From the NCBI GenBank assembly GCA_016296505.1, contig JAEDJD010000001.1:1-64000 (forward strand): 64,000 nt of DNA, given 5' to 3'. Origin of the DNA: Oscillospiraceae bacterium. Its GTDB lineage: Bacteria > Bacillota > Clostridia > Oscillospirales > Ruminococcaceae. This document shows positions 25,058 through 34,131 of the stretch, piece after piece (position 1 is the stretch's first letter; each line of letters starts with the position of its first letter). The translations under genes were made by a program, and so were the position numbers. The notes below the pieces were generated by a model, which was given only the letters and a program-made list of their open reading frames with translations, made no database searches and had not been told where the DNA came from.

Positions 25058-27121
25058 TTACTCTGCTGCGTCCTCAGCCGGAGCCTCGTCAGAATAAACG
25101 ACCTCGTCTGCTTCGACGTCTTCGTCAACTGCATCGTCCTCATTGACAGCGCGCATAGAGAGACTAATGCGCTTCTTTTCGGAGTCGATCGCGGTAATCT
25201 TGACGGTTACGGTGTCGCCAACATTGACAACATCTTTTACGTTGGTTACACGCTCAGCAGAGAGCTGAGAAATGTGAATCAGACCATCAATGCCGTCTGT
25301 GATACGAGCAAATGCGCCGAACGAGGTAACAGAAACAACAGTTGCGTCAACGATATTGCCGACTGCGTACTCGTTGGTGAACTTCACCCACGGATTATCC
25401 TCCGGTCTTCTGTGACCGAGAGAAATTCTACCGGTTTCCGGATTGAGCGCCTTGATGTAGACCTCCAGCGTATCGCCGACTTCGACAACATCGCTCGGCT
25501 GATGGATTCTTGCCCAAGAAAGCTCGGATACATGAACCATACCGTCGATGCCGCCAAGATCAACAAATGCGCCGTAGTTGGTCAGTGACTTGACTTCGCC
25601 GGTATATACATCGCCGACTTGTGCGGTTTCCCAGAACTTTGCCTTTGCAGCATCGCGTTCAGCCTTCTGTACCTGACGAATCGAGCCGACAGCTCTGCGG
25701 CGCTGCTCGTTGACGTCAATAATAACGAAGCGAATCGGCTGCTTGAGAAGCACATTGAGATCTGCGCCTCTGCCAAGACCGGACTGGGAAGCCGGAATGA
25801 AGACGTGAACGCCATTGCTGTCAGCGACAAGACCGCCCTTGACAACATTCAGAACGGTACCCTCAAGCACCTCGCCCGATTCCTGGGCTTTGAGGATATT
25901 CTCGAAGCCGACCATTTCATCGACTCTGCGCTTCGAGAGCTGAACAGTACCTTCTGCATCGTTCACCTGAATAACGACAAGCTCCAGCTCATCTCCGACC
26001 TTGACGAGGTCAGAGGGCTTTTTAGAGGTATCACTGGTCAGTTCAGAGAGGGTAATATAGCCGGTCTGCTTGGCACCTACGTCAACCATGACCTCGTTGT
26101 TTCCGCTGATGGAAGCGACGATGCCGACCACCCGGTCACCCTTTCTGATTTTTTTCGTGAAGGTCTTATCCAGTTCCTCCTCGAACGCTGCTGCGAAGTC
26201 CTCGTTTTCCGGGATTGTGGTATCGGTGTCAAAAATTCCAGACATATTGGTTTGAACCTCCTTAATAATGTGGGCTGGTGTACTTGCTCCTGCAGTGATA
26301 CCGATTTTCAGGACATGACTGCTGACAGATTCCGCTGCGATTTCCGCCGCTTTCTGCCGGATTTCATTTGCGTGTGCAAGCAGTTCCTCCGCAGTTTCGA
26401 TGAGCCACGCCGGACAATTCCGGCTGCAGACATCAAAAAGCTTTACGGTATTGGAACTGTGTCTGCCGCCAACGACAATCATCAGATCGGAACGGCTGGA
26501 AAGCTGATCCGCGTCGGATTGCCGGGCAGCAGTTGCGCTGCAAATGGTGTCAAAAACCTGCAAATCGGGGTGATCAGATGGCAAAAGCTCTATACACTCC
26601 CCCCATAATAATTTATTATACGTTGTTTGCGCGACGATTGCAAGCCTTTTTGGCAAACTTCTATCAATTAAGCATTTCAGCTCTTTCTTATCGCGAAAAA
26701 CTGTACAATTTCCCTTACAATGGCCGACAATACCCTGCACTTCCGGATGTTGGGGATTGCCTGCGATAAAAATGTGCCGTCCGGCGGCGGTTTGCTCAGC
26801 GGCAATTTTATGGATACGCGCGACGAACGGACAGGTTGCGTCGATCACGGGATTTCCCTGTGCCGCAAGTTTCTCGTAGACGGCGCGGGCAACGCCGTGC
26901 GCGCGGATAATCAGCGTTTCATTGGATTCCAGTTCATCGGGACTGCTGACGATGCGTGCGCCTTTGGCGTTCAGATCACCGACGACGGATTCATTGTGGA
27001 CGATGGGACCGAGCGTTGCAACGTGTCTGCCATCCTTTAATGCCTGATAGACAAGTTTAACTGCTCTGTCTACGCCGAAGCAAAAACCGGCAGATTCCGC
27101 CGTTTTGATTTCAGCACGCAT
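25058..27121 (-). CDS. ispH-rpsA: Bifunctional HMBPP reductase (IspH) / ribosomal protein S1 fusion
   Basis: A 687-residue fusion. Residues 1-280 are IspH, the [4Fe-4S] enzyme making IPP and DMAPP in the MEP isoprenoid pathway; the three cluster cysteines are in AGFCFGVDRA, DATCPFV and TICSATAARQ. From about 310 onward are four S1 RNA-binding domains (KGDRVVGIV, GEVLEGTVLNVVKGG, GDVYTGEVKSLTNYGAFVDL, VGNIVDATVVSVTSFGAFARI), followed by an acidic tail. The fusion is established in clostridia; the link between the two roles is not understood. It is last in a four-gene operon. Confidence 0.95.
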   Translation of the reverse strand: MRAEIKTAESAGFCFGVDRAVKLVYQALKDGRHVATLGPIVHNESVVGDLNAKGARIVSSPDELESNETLIIRAHGVARAVYEKLAAQGNPVIDATCPFVARIHKIAAEQTAAGRHIFIAGNPQHPEVQGIVGHCKGNCTVFRDKKELKCLIDRSLPKRLAIVAQTTYNKLLWGECIELLPSDHPDLQVFDTICSATAARQSDADQLSSRSDLMIVVGGRHSSNTVKLFDVCSRNCPAWLIETAEELLAHANEIRQKAAEIAAESVSSHVLKIGITAGASTPAHIIKEVQTNMSGIFDTDTTIPENEDFAAAFEEELDKTFTKKIRKGDRVVGIVASISGNNEVMVDVGAKQTGYITLSELTSDTSKKPSDLVKVGDELELVVIQVNDAEGTVQLSKRRVDEMVGFENILKAQESGEVLEGTVLNVVKGGLVADSNGVHVFIPASQSGLGRGADLNVLLKQPIRFVIIDVNEQRRRAVGSIRQVQKAERDAAKAKFWETAQVGDVYTGEVKSLTNYGAFVDLGGIDGMVHVSELSWARIHQPSDVVEVGDTLEVYIKALNPETGRISLGHRRPEDNPWVKFTNEYAVGNIVDATVVSVTSFGAFARITDGIDGLIHISQLSAERVTNVKDVVNVGDTVTVKITAIDSEKKRISLSMRAVNEDDAVDEDVEADEVVYSDEAPAEDAAE

Positions 27122-27141
27122 ACTGTACGCCTCCCTTGTTG

Positions 27142-27780
27142 TTATCGAATGCTGTCAAGCAGCATTTTTCTTTGCGATTCACCTGCTTCACCCGCCGGAT
27201 AGGAAAGCAGCATATAGACGAAGCTGTTATCTGCTGCTCTGACGTATAGACGAAAATGCGTTCTGTTTACATCTTCGGTACTTGTATCCGGTTGTTCGGA
27301 ATGCGAATGCGTGTGTGCGTCAGGCAAGCCCTGCGCGTGAGCTGCAATGAATGCGGATTTGAATTCTACATTGCCGCAGCTGACGATATCCAATTCGCGA
27401 ACCTCAAAATCGGTTTCCTCGTCGCGGAGGCGATTGCAGATCCGATTGAGAAAAGCAGCTTCGGTATCGTTCTGCGTATTCGGTTCGCTGCAAATCACAA
27501 CCTCGCAGTCGGATGCTTTTGCCGCATATTCGCATACGAATACATCGGTAACGCTGCGTTCCTCAGCCTGTTGCTTTAACGCTGTATAGGCTGTAAGATC
27601 GTCATAGCTATCGCTATTTATAACGGTAAATTGTTTCGGTGTTTCCAGATGGAATCCGGCGTCGCGATTGCGGTAGACAGTGCCGCGCAGCTTGCCGGTT
27701 TGATATTCATTGCATCCAGTCAGCAGCAGACAGCAGGATGCCGCCGCTGTGCGGAGCAGCCATTGCTTAATAGTGTTCAT
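27142..27780 (-). CDS. Lipoprotein of unknown function
   Basis: A 212-residue protein with a signal peptide and lipobox (LLLTGC, Cys at about 23). The rest is predicted extracytoplasmic, with FHLETPKQFTVIN and several charged stretches; a His-rich segment (AHTHSHS) lies at about 155. No family recognised. Its start overlaps the dacA stop by 14 bases and it ends about 20 bases before ispH-rpsA. Confidence 0.7.
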   Translation of the reverse strand: MNTIKQWLLRTAAASCCLLLTGCNEYQTGKLRGTVYRNRDAGFHLETPKQFTVINSDSYDDLTAYTALKQQAEERSVTDVFVCEYAAKASDCEVVICSEPNTQNDTEAAFLNRICNRLRDEETDFEVRELDIVSCGNVEFKSAFIAAHAQGLPDAHTHSHSEQPDTSTEDVNRTHFRLYVRAADNSFVYMLLSYPAGEAGESQRKMLLDSIR

Positions 27781-28921
27781 AGAGCGGAAGATCTGCCTCG
27801 TCCAATTCGATGCGCTGTATATCGCTGAGGGGGAGTTCGGTAAGCTGATAAAGCGTCAGAACGTCTCCGACGGCGTCAAGCGGTTGAAATGTCGTACTGC
27901 CTGCTACAACGCAGATATAGGTTTTGCCGGAATCAGACTGTGCCCATGTTGCAAGGCATTGTCCTGCCGGATTTGTAAAGCCTGTTTTGCCGCCGATCAC
28001 ATGGATCGGATCGGACAGACGCTCCAGTTCGTTGCCGACCATACGGGAAAGTGTCGTCGATACCAGATCAATGCCATCCGGATGTTCTGCGGTTGCAGCG
28101 GTTGTATACTGAAGCGTAGACATTACCTCGGCGCAGAATGGATCACGAATTGCAGTCATGAGAATTCTTGCGATATCGTGCAGGCTGCTGACGTGCGTGT
28201 TTTCGTGCAGACCGGTGACATTATCGAAGTGAGAATGCTCAAGTCCCATAGTTTGAGCGAGCCGGTTCATCTCTGCGATGAAATCCGCTTCGCTGCCGGC
28301 AGCATAGGTTGCGAGCATAACAGCCGCGTCCGCGCCGGATGGAAGCATCATTGCATATGCCAGATCGCGGACTCTGCAAGCTTCGCCCGCCTTGAAGCCT
28401 GCCACATACGCCATTTGCGCCTCTTGAGCACGGATTACTTCGGCGTCCATGAGAATGGTTGTGTCTAAAGCTTCCGGCGCGCAGAGCTGTGAAAATGTCA
28501 GAAGCGTCATCATTTTTGTCATAGAAGCCGGATAGATTTCGGCGTCGGCGTCATGTTCTGCCAGAATGGTACCGCCGTTTCCGCTGCATTCAATCAGCAG
28601 GGAATTTCGCGCAAGAACCTTTGTTGTATCCGTGATGGTATGCGTTGTATCGGAACGCATAGCCTTATCTGGAAAAGCGGGGAGCGTTTCGGTGGTTGTT
28701 GTTACGGTTGTGCTTGTAGTTGCTGTCGTAACGGCTTCATCTGTTTGTTGTTTGGCGGTGACGTCAGATGACTGTGGTTTTTTACTGCGATTCCCCAACA
28801 CATCTTTAGCAGCCAGATAGATGCCGCCGCCAAGAGCAGCGATGATCAAGGGAATCAAAACGATGCTGGCGGCAGTTTTGCCGCTGTTTTTCTTTTTTTT
28901 CGATTTTGATTGCTGTGCCAT
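27767..28921 (-). CDS. dacA: D-alanyl-D-alanine carboxypeptidase (PBP5/DacA, family S11)
   Basis: A 384-residue peptidoglycan-trimming enzyme. It has a basic N-terminus with a membrane anchor (about 17-38), a Thr-rich linker, then the serine-enzyme motifs: SMTK (catalytic Ser and Lys, in YPASMTKMMTL), SGADAA in the position of SxN, and KTG in GGKTGFTNPAG. The second motif has Ala where PBP5 of E. coli has Asn, a variant I believe occurs in clostridial relatives. The ATG has AAAGGAGAG upstream. Anchoring here is N-terminal rather than by a C-terminal amphipathic helix. Confidence 0.9.
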   Translation of the reverse strand: MAQQSKSKKKKNSGKTAASIVLIPLIIAALGGGIYLAAKDVLGNRSKKPQSSDVTAKQQTDEAVTTATTSTTVTTTTETLPAFPDKAMRSDTTHTITDTTKVLARNSLLIECSGNGGTILAEHDADAEIYPASMTKMMTLLTFSQLCAPEALDTTILMDAEVIRAQEAQMAYVAGFKAGEACRVRDLAYAMMLPSGADAAVMLATYAAGSEADFIAEMNRLAQTMGLEHSHFDNVTGLHENTHVSSLHDIARILMTAIRDPFCAEVMSTLQYTTAATAEHPDGIDLVSTTLSRMVGNELERLSDPIHVIGGKTGFTNPAGQCLATWAQSDSGKTYICVVAGSTTFQPLDAVGDVLTLYQLTELPLSDIQRIELDEADLPLYEHY

Positions 28922-28950
28922 GTTCTCTCCTTTGGTCGCCGTATCTCTTT

Positions 28951-30135
28951 TTATATTTCTGCGGAGTCATGGACATCCGGAGATTCGAGATGAATGACGG
29001 AATCTTCCGGTGCTGTATCAGCGTTTTTCACGTCCATTGCTTGATTGGCGCCGCAGTATTTGCAGAATTTTGCACTGGTTTCCAGTTCCTTTCCGCATTT
29101 GACGCAGGGAACTCTATATACCGGTACGATAACAGGTGCGTTATTTGTCTGACGGGACTGCGTCTTTGTATCGGATTTGGCAGCAACGGAATCTTTATAG
29201 AGCTTTTTTGCTCGTAGGAATGCAGCCAGTTCCAACATGAGCAGTGCAAAGCTGATGCCGGTTATCGTGATGAACCAAAAGGGACCGCGCAGCACTTTTG
29301 TAACGCCAAACAATCCGATGACGTCGTCTCGAATGAAAAACGTCTTGATACCGCCGATCAATACGCACAGGAACGACAAAGCTGCCGGTATCATAATCGT
29401 AATGCCGACGCCCTTGAATGCACCGGGGATATCCTTTCCGCTGTTTTTGCGGACAACACACCAGCGCCAGATTAACAGACCAAGCAGAATGACTTCCAGT
29501 ATATATCCCCAGATGGTAATACCGAATCGCTGAAATGCCCTGCCGGCTTTGGTTGAGCCGAGCGTATCGCTGACTGTGTTGAGCTGGGTCAGAATGGGCG
29601 CGACTGCAGTGTGGATTTGCTGGCGGTCGCTGTCGTCGATGACGAGCTTACACGATTCGCGCAGAGATTCCGTAATCTGATCGAGCAAATCCGTGATTTC
29701 AGTTGTTTCGATTCGCACTGGTGTATCGGAATCGCCGCGGAGCATTGCAAAATGTGCATTGAGCTTATCCGCAAGAAACACAGGAATTCCCATGCCGTCA
29801 GTTGCTGCCGCAACATCTTCCGGCAGGACGTTTTCATCGCTGACGTAATTGCTTCGGATATATTCAGAGAGATTCTTGCTGATAAACGGCAGATCTGCGT
29901 CGGAAAGTCTTGCGCTGTGCATGGCTTCTGTCAGAGCAGGAGACGCGATATAGCTGCGGATTGCCGTTGTGTTGACGAAGCAGAACCAAAGAATCAGAAT
30001 TCCGATGGCGCAAAGCGTCGTTTGCAGAAAGTGATATCCGCCGGAACGCGGACGTTTTTTGCCGCAGCTAGTGCAGACGCCTTGCGCGTCGAACGCAGAG
30101 CCGCAGGTGCAGTTAACTGGCATTTTTTTTGACAT
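28951..30135 (-). CDS. Membrane protein with N- and C-terminal zinc ribbons
   Basis: A 394-residue protein with an N-terminal CxC...CxxC ribbon (CTCGSAF...CTSCGKK), a membrane segment (about 37-57), an external helical region (about 60-215), three further membrane segments (about 215-320), and a C-terminal CVKCGKEL...FCKYCG ribbon. The external part could sense or bind something; no family is recognised. It is first in the operon with dacA, a lipoprotein and ispH-rpsA. Confidence 0.7.
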   Translation of the reverse strand: MSKKMPVNCTCGSAFDAQGVCTSCGKKRPRSGGYHFLQTTLCAIGILILWFCFVNTTAIRSYIASPALTEAMHSARLSDADLPFISKNLSEYIRSNYVSDENVLPEDVAAATDGMGIPVFLADKLNAHFAMLRGDSDTPVRIETTEITDLLDQITESLRESCKLVIDDSDRQQIHTAVAPILTQLNTVSDTLGSTKAGRAFQRFGITIWGYILEVILLGLLIWRWCVVRKNSGKDIPGAFKGVGITIMIPAALSFLCVLIGGIKTFFIRDDVIGLFGVTKVLRGPFWFITITGISFALLMLELAAFLRAKKLYKDSVAAKSDTKTQSRQTNNAPVIVPVYRVPCVKCGKELETSAKFCKYCGANQAMDVKNADTAPEDSVIHLESPDVHDSAEI

Positions 30136-30203
30136 ATGGCTACCTCTTTTTATCCTGCAGCCGTTTCCGACTGCACCGTTTATATATATTTTCGGTACTT
30201 AAT

Positions 30204-30232
30204 ATTATAGCACACGTAAATTAGCTTGTCAA
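30204..30232 (-). promoter_or_regulatory. Promoter of the dacA / ispH-rpsA operon
   Basis: On the minus strand: TTGACA, 17 bases, TATAAT, a perfect consensus, about 70 bases before the start codon at 30135. Confidence 0.88.
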
Positions 30233-30296
30233 CAATTCCTATCGCAGAATATCCGAATGATTTTCCGTAGGATTTTGTATTTAGTGCAAACACAAG

Positions 30297-30330
30297 AAAA
30301 GCGCACCCATCAATCATGGATGCGCTTTTT
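30297..30330 (-). terminator. Terminator of the CE4 esterase gene
   Basis: The stem AAAAGCGCA / TGCGCTTTT has an inner CCAT/ATGG extension and a 5-base loop. It lies after the stop at 30396, and T-runs follow on both strands. Confidence 0.8.
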
Positions 30331-30395
30331 ATGCTTATTGAAATGCGATGGAATGCGGCATGAAATGGGGTATGCGAGTCAGGTTTGAATGCCGA

Positions 30396-31922
30396 TCAAT
30401 CAAATACAGTATTGTAAACCTTGTGCGGCTTTGCTTCCTTGTTATGGAATTTAAACATTTCGGATACGGTAACAACTGCATAGCCCTGCTGCTTCAGCCA
30501 CGGACAGAGCTGCTCAACAGCTGCTGCGGTTGCTGCATAATTCTCGTGCATCAGAACGACGCAGCCATCGAGCTGACCCATGTTTGCCTTATTCTGAATA
30601 GCGGAAACCATTGCCTGCGTCGAAGCGCCAGCCCAGTCCTGAGAGTCCAGACCACAGTTCGGCATAGGAACTGCCAGTGCCTGAAGAATTGTTGCGCTTG
30701 ACTCAAGATACGGCAGACGAACGAGATACTCACGATCCTCGCCAACGATTCGATCGAGTGCCTGTTTACACTGCGAATACTCCTGCTGAACCTGTGCGGC
30801 GCTGTAGCTGCCCATATGCGGATGCGACCATGAGTGGTTTGCAACCTCAAAGCCATTTGCTTCAGCCTGAGCGATTTCGTTGGTGTTGCTTGCGATATGC
30901 TGACCCCAATAGAAGAATGTTGCGTGGAAGCCTTCCTTCTTCAGGGCGTTGTGAATCTTCTGTGCAGACTGACCATCCTGCGTATTGGCAGCAAACGGAC
31001 CGTCGTCGAAGCTGAGTGCAACGACCTTTTTGTAACCGCCGTCCTTGATCCACTGGATGTCGGCTACGTTCGTCCATTGACCCGGAACGCGCTGTGCGCT
31101 GGTGACTTTTGTGGTAGTGGTCGTCGTCGTGGTAGTGGTGGTTGTCGTGGTGGTGGTGCGAGTCAATTCCGGATAGATGAAGAGCTGTCTGACCATTGAG
31201 AGATCGGCAGCGGTGAGCGTACCATCATTGTTCATATCGGCAGTATCGAGATAAATGGAGCTGCCGCCGTCCTGTGTGAGGAGGTAGCTCAATAATTGAT
31301 TCATATCAGAGTGGTCGATCTTATCATCGTGGTTGACGTCGCCCATACGGAATTTCGGTGCGGGCGGTGTGGTTACGATTGCAGATGATCCTGCTTCGCC
31401 GCCGGAAATTGAGTCAACATAGAAATTGCAGAGATCCGTTGCGGTTTCGACATAGAGCATCATACCGGATGCGTCGGAAGGGATTGTATAATCTGTATTA
31501 GAGAGGATGGTCCATTCGCCGCTTGCAACGCTGCCGGCGGCAACTTGAACATAGCTTGTTCCGGAGGCGCCTTCATATTGCAAGGACAGCTGCATATCGA
31601 CTGCGCTGCCGGAATCCTGATAAACTGCACAGGCAAAGCTGTAGCTCTGCCCTGCGGAGAAATCGGTTCCGAGCGATGCGACTGCACCGTTCCATGCTTC
31701 GGTACGGTTACTGACCAGCAGGCTATAAGAACCGTCATACGCATTTGCGCTGACGCGCTCAACGCTTTCGTTGGCTCTTGCTGCGAATCCATCGAAGCCG
31801 CTTTCAAAGCTTGCGTTCAGGTAGGTCTGTCCGGCGCTTGCCGGAAAAGAAGTTGCGGTCAGCGTCATCAGTGTTACACTTGCGCTGAGGAGTCTTGCGA
31901 TTGTACGTTTGATGTTCAGCAT
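30396..31922 (-). CDS. Secreted CE4 polysaccharide deacetylase with carbohydrate-binding-like and dockerin modules
   Basis: A 508-residue exported enzyme. Order: signal peptide (1-30); CBM22-like beta-sandwich (about 33-175, ASFESGFDGFAARANESV); internal dockerin (about 192-250, GDVNHDDKIDHSDM and ADMNNDGTLTAADL); an unbroken run of 16 threonines; then a NodB-type CE4 domain. Its motifs are SFDDGPF, NHSWSHPHMGS, RLPY, DSQDW and LMHEN. Acetyl removal from xylan is the likeliest role given the modules, as in rumen xylanolytic enzymes; peptidoglycan or chitin deacetylation is less likely. It is transcribed alone. Confidence 0.88.
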   Translation of the reverse strand: MLNIKRTIARLLSASVTLMTLTATSFPASAGQTYLNASFESGFDGFAARANESVERVSANAYDGSYSLLVSNRTEAWNGAVASLGTDFSAGQSYSFACAVYQDSGSAVDMQLSLQYEGASGTSYVQVAAGSVASGEWTILSNTDYTIPSDASGMMLYVETATDLCNFYVDSISGGEAGSSAIVTTPPAPKFRMGDVNHDDKIDHSDMNQLLSYLLTQDGGSSIYLDTADMNNDGTLTAADLSMVRQLFIYPELTRTTTTTTTTTTTTTTTTKVTSAQRVPGQWTNVADIQWIKDGGYKKVVALSFDDGPFAANTQDGQSAQKIHNALKKEGFHATFFYWGQHIASNTNEIAQAEANGFEVANHSWSHPHMGSYSAAQVQQEYSQCKQALDRIVGEDREYLVRLPYLESSATILQALAVPMPNCGLDSQDWAGASTQAMVSAIQNKANMGQLDGCVVLMHENYAATAAAVEQLCPWLKQQGYAVVTVSEMFKFHNKEAKPHKVYNTVFD

Positions 31923-32095
31923 GAAACTATCCCCTTTACAAAAAAATTAGGATTTCGGCTTTCCGTCGTTCAATGCAAATGTCTGAAAAACGTCCTTTTT
32001 TGAACCCCTATGTTTTATTGATTCGCTGTCTGAAAGCAGCGTTTATACCATAGTAATCATTGAGCAATATAAAGAATGCGGCATAGACGCCGCCG

Positions 32096-32294
32096 AAAAA
32101 AAGAGTGGAGCGCCGGTCGGTAGTCGTTACCGGCACCGTGCGCGACGCTGCCACTTAGGGGGAACGAGTGAAAAAAGCACGATGATCGCTTACAGCGTCA
32201 CCGTCAAAATGTAGGAAGCCCATGCCGCCGGATCATTCCGGTTTGGGCAGAACAAGCTGATGTTGCAGAATTCAACGCGCTGTTGAATCTCTTT
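32096..32294 (-). ncRNA. Candidate structured RNA with own promoter and terminator (class unknown)
   Basis: No coding frame explains this stretch. On the minus strand a promoter at 32301-32329 would start RNA near 32294. The RNA would fold into local hairpins: ATTCAAC with its complement (7 bp); GCCCA/TGGGC enclosing CCGG/CCGG; and an 11-bp stem ACGGTGACGCT followed by T6. It ends in a GC stem (GCCGGT/ACCGGC inside GTGG/CCAC) followed by seven T. Length about 200 nt fits 6S RNA, but I could not match the 6S fold. It could instead be a leader of the CE4 gene, 175 bases further on. Confidence 0.45.
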
Positions 32295-32300
32295 GAGTTA

Positions 32301-32329
32301 ATCATATCATATTTCAATATAAATTGCAA
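32301..32329 (-). promoter_or_regulatory. Promoter of the candidate RNA
   Basis: On the minus strand: TTGCAA, 17 bases, TATGAT. No coding sequence starts behind it within 370 bases. Confidence 0.65.
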
Positions 32330-32715
32330 ATAGGTTTTTTCTGATAGGGGCATAGGCAAAACGTATGGTATTTTATGGAAGAATAAATACGAATTGTATA
32401 TTTCGTTGCCGAACATCCACAATACCCATTACTAACAGTAATATATATAAGCAATATAATTATACATCTATGAAAAGAGACAAAATTCAGGCGCGGAAGC
32501 TGCGCAATTTCTGAATCTGCAATCGCAATTTTTGCCTTTCGCAATATTTGAGGGGCTAGGCACAAAAATTGGAAACGCTTTATTTCGGACTGTATTTTAA
32601 TGTAAGGACGGAAGGAAAATGAATCTATACATTTGCTTTCTGAAATGCGTTTTAACATGAAGATAATGGATTCAGAACAGAAGATCGTGATTGTGCCTGT
32701 GCGGCAGAAATCGCC
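32330..32715. other. Intergenic stretch without a recognised gene
   Basis: This AT-rich stretch lies between the candidate RNA promoter and the DUF1292 promoter. Frames present are short and lack ribosome binding sites plus plausible composition, apart from a 13-codon frame near 32620 that I do not trust. Nothing else is supported. Confidence 0.5.
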
Positions 32716-32744
32716 TTGACACAATACATAATTCATGTTATAAT
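32716..32744 (+). promoter_or_regulatory. Promoter of the DUF1292 gene
   Basis: TTGACA, 17 bases, TATAAT, a perfect consensus, about 36 bases before the start codon at 32780. Confidence 0.88.
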
Positions 32745-32779
32745 ATACTTAACTAATTATGGAAGGAGATGCGTTTTGC

Positions 32780-33085
32780 ATGGATAACGAAAAAACGAAT
32801 CCGGCAGCACAGGATGAAATGGACGATGACATTGTCGTTTTGGAAGATGAGGACGGCAATGCAGTGACATTTCGCTTTCTGGAGCTGGTAACGGTTGGCG
32901 AAAAGCCCTATGCGGTGCTTCTGCCGCTGGACGATGACGATGACGAGGGTGGCGTTGTGATTGTTGAGGTTGTTGATCTTGGCTTGGATTCCGAGCATTA
33001 TGACGCCGTTGTGGACGATGATTTGAACAATCGTATTTTCGAGCAGTTCCGCAAGGAATTCGGCGATAAGTACGAGTTTGAATAA
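32780..33085 (+). CDS. DUF1292 family acidic protein
   Basis: A 101-residue, very acidic cytoplasmic protein. EDEDGNAVTFRFLELVTVGEKPYAVLLPL matches in pattern the DUF1292 family (YrzB-like), small conserved Firmicutes proteins of unknown function often found near housekeeping genes. The start at 32780 (MDNEKTN) follows AAGGAG; an in-frame ATG seven codons upstream overlaps that ribosome binding site and is rejected. It is followed 47 bases later by the YihY-like gene. Confidence 0.85.
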   Translation: MDNEKTNPAAQDEMDDDIVVLEDEDGNAVTFRFLELVTVGEKPYAVLLPLDDDDDEGGVVIVEVVDLGLDSEHYDAVVDDDLNNRIFEQFRKEFGDKYEFE

Positions 33086-33132
33086 GAGCCGCTCACCTGA
33101 CAGTATGCTTTGAATTGCCGAAAGGGGACGGT

Positions 33133-34065
33133 GTGAGAATCAGACAATATCTGCAGAAAATCGGACGGCTTCTTTCCGCTGTCGGAAGAACCTTTGCTGC
33201 CGATCATCTTTCGGCTTATGCAGCGCAGGCGACCTTTTATCTTATGCTTGCGGTATTCCCATTTGCGATGCTGGTCTGTATGGCGAGCAGAATGCTGCCT
33301 TTTCTGAATGAGGATACGCTTCAGGAACTGGTTTCGCTGCTTGTGCCGGAACGCTATCATGCGATTGGCATTGAGCTTGTTGACGGTTACTATAATGAAA
33401 ATATCGGCGCGGCAAAGGCTGTTTTGATCATCTTTCTGATCTGGACTTCCTCGCGCTTGATTCACGCGCTTATGAACGGATTTAATACAGCCTACGGCAT
33501 TCGCGAAGATAGAAGCCAGACGGTGCTACGTTTCATCGGCTGCTTGTATACGGTTGCGCTTTGTATGATGTTCGTGGCGCTGATTGTCATGTATGCGCTC
33601 GGTTCTAGATTGATTTTGCTGATACTTGAGCGTTCGCCGGATTGGGCGTTTGTTGAGTTGATTCTCAAGCTGATTTGCAATCTTGCCACGCCGGCATTGC
33701 TTCTGTTTGTTTTCTGGCTGTCTTACGTGATTTTGCCGAGCCGAAAGACAAAATTTCGATATGAGTTTCCGGGGGCGCTTTTGACTGCGGTTGCATGGCG
33801 CTTTGCTGCGGAGCTTTATGGCTTGTTTCTCGGCAAATCCATCGCTCGTTATTCTTATGTTTACGGGTCGCTGGCAGGTGTTGTGATGATCTTGATTTGG
33901 CTGTATACCTGCGTGTATATATGGTTTATCGGCGCAGAATTGAACGAATTTCTACGAAAGAAAGCGGAAACAGGCGCGTTTGATAAATATCGTATCTGCC
34001 GGCCTGTAGTTCTGCCTGGGAAACGGAAGCGGGATGTTTGGCAGACAATTCGAAAATCTGACTGA
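33133..34065 (+). CDS. YihY/BrkB-like membrane protein
   Basis: A 310-residue protein with about six membrane segments and the YihY-family core: FAADHLSAYAAQATFYLMLAVFPF near the N-terminus, then WTSSRLIHALMNGFNTAYGI, LYTVALCMMF, PGALLTAVAWRFA, and YGSLAGVVMILIWLY near the end. These were once annotated as RNase BN, which is wrong; transport or envelope roles are suspected. I chose GTG 33133 behind AAAGGGG; TTG 33115 is an alternative. Confidence 0.85.
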   Translation: MRIRQYLQKIGRLLSAVGRTFAADHLSAYAAQATFYLMLAVFPFAMLVCMASRMLPFLNEDTLQELVSLLVPERYHAIGIELVDGYYNENIGAAKAVLIIFLIWTSSRLIHALMNGFNTAYGIREDRSQTVLRFIGCLYTVALCMMFVALIVMYALGSRLILLILERSPDWAFVELILKLICNLATPALLLFVFWLSYVILPSRKTKFRYEFPGALLTAVAWRFAAELYGLFLGKSIARYSYVYGSLAGVVMILIWLYTCVYIWFIGAELNEFLRKKAETGAFDKYRICRPVVLPGKRKRDVWQTIRKSD

Positions 34066-34131
34066 TAAGCCGATTCTGCACGGCATATGATTGGCTGCGG
34101 AAGCATATGCTTTCCTACGGAGGGGATGCAT

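Noticed and set aside
31086..31164. Possible DNA tandem repeat at the poly-Thr linker of the CE4 gene
   Set aside because: Codons are mixed (ACT/ACC/ACA), so there is no perfect DNA repeat unit; it is a protein-level linker.
32096..32294. Assignment of the structured RNA as RNase P RNA, tmRNA, SRP RNA or a cobalamin riboswitch
   Set aside because: The conserved core sequences of these classes are absent; only a length similarity to 6S RNA remains.
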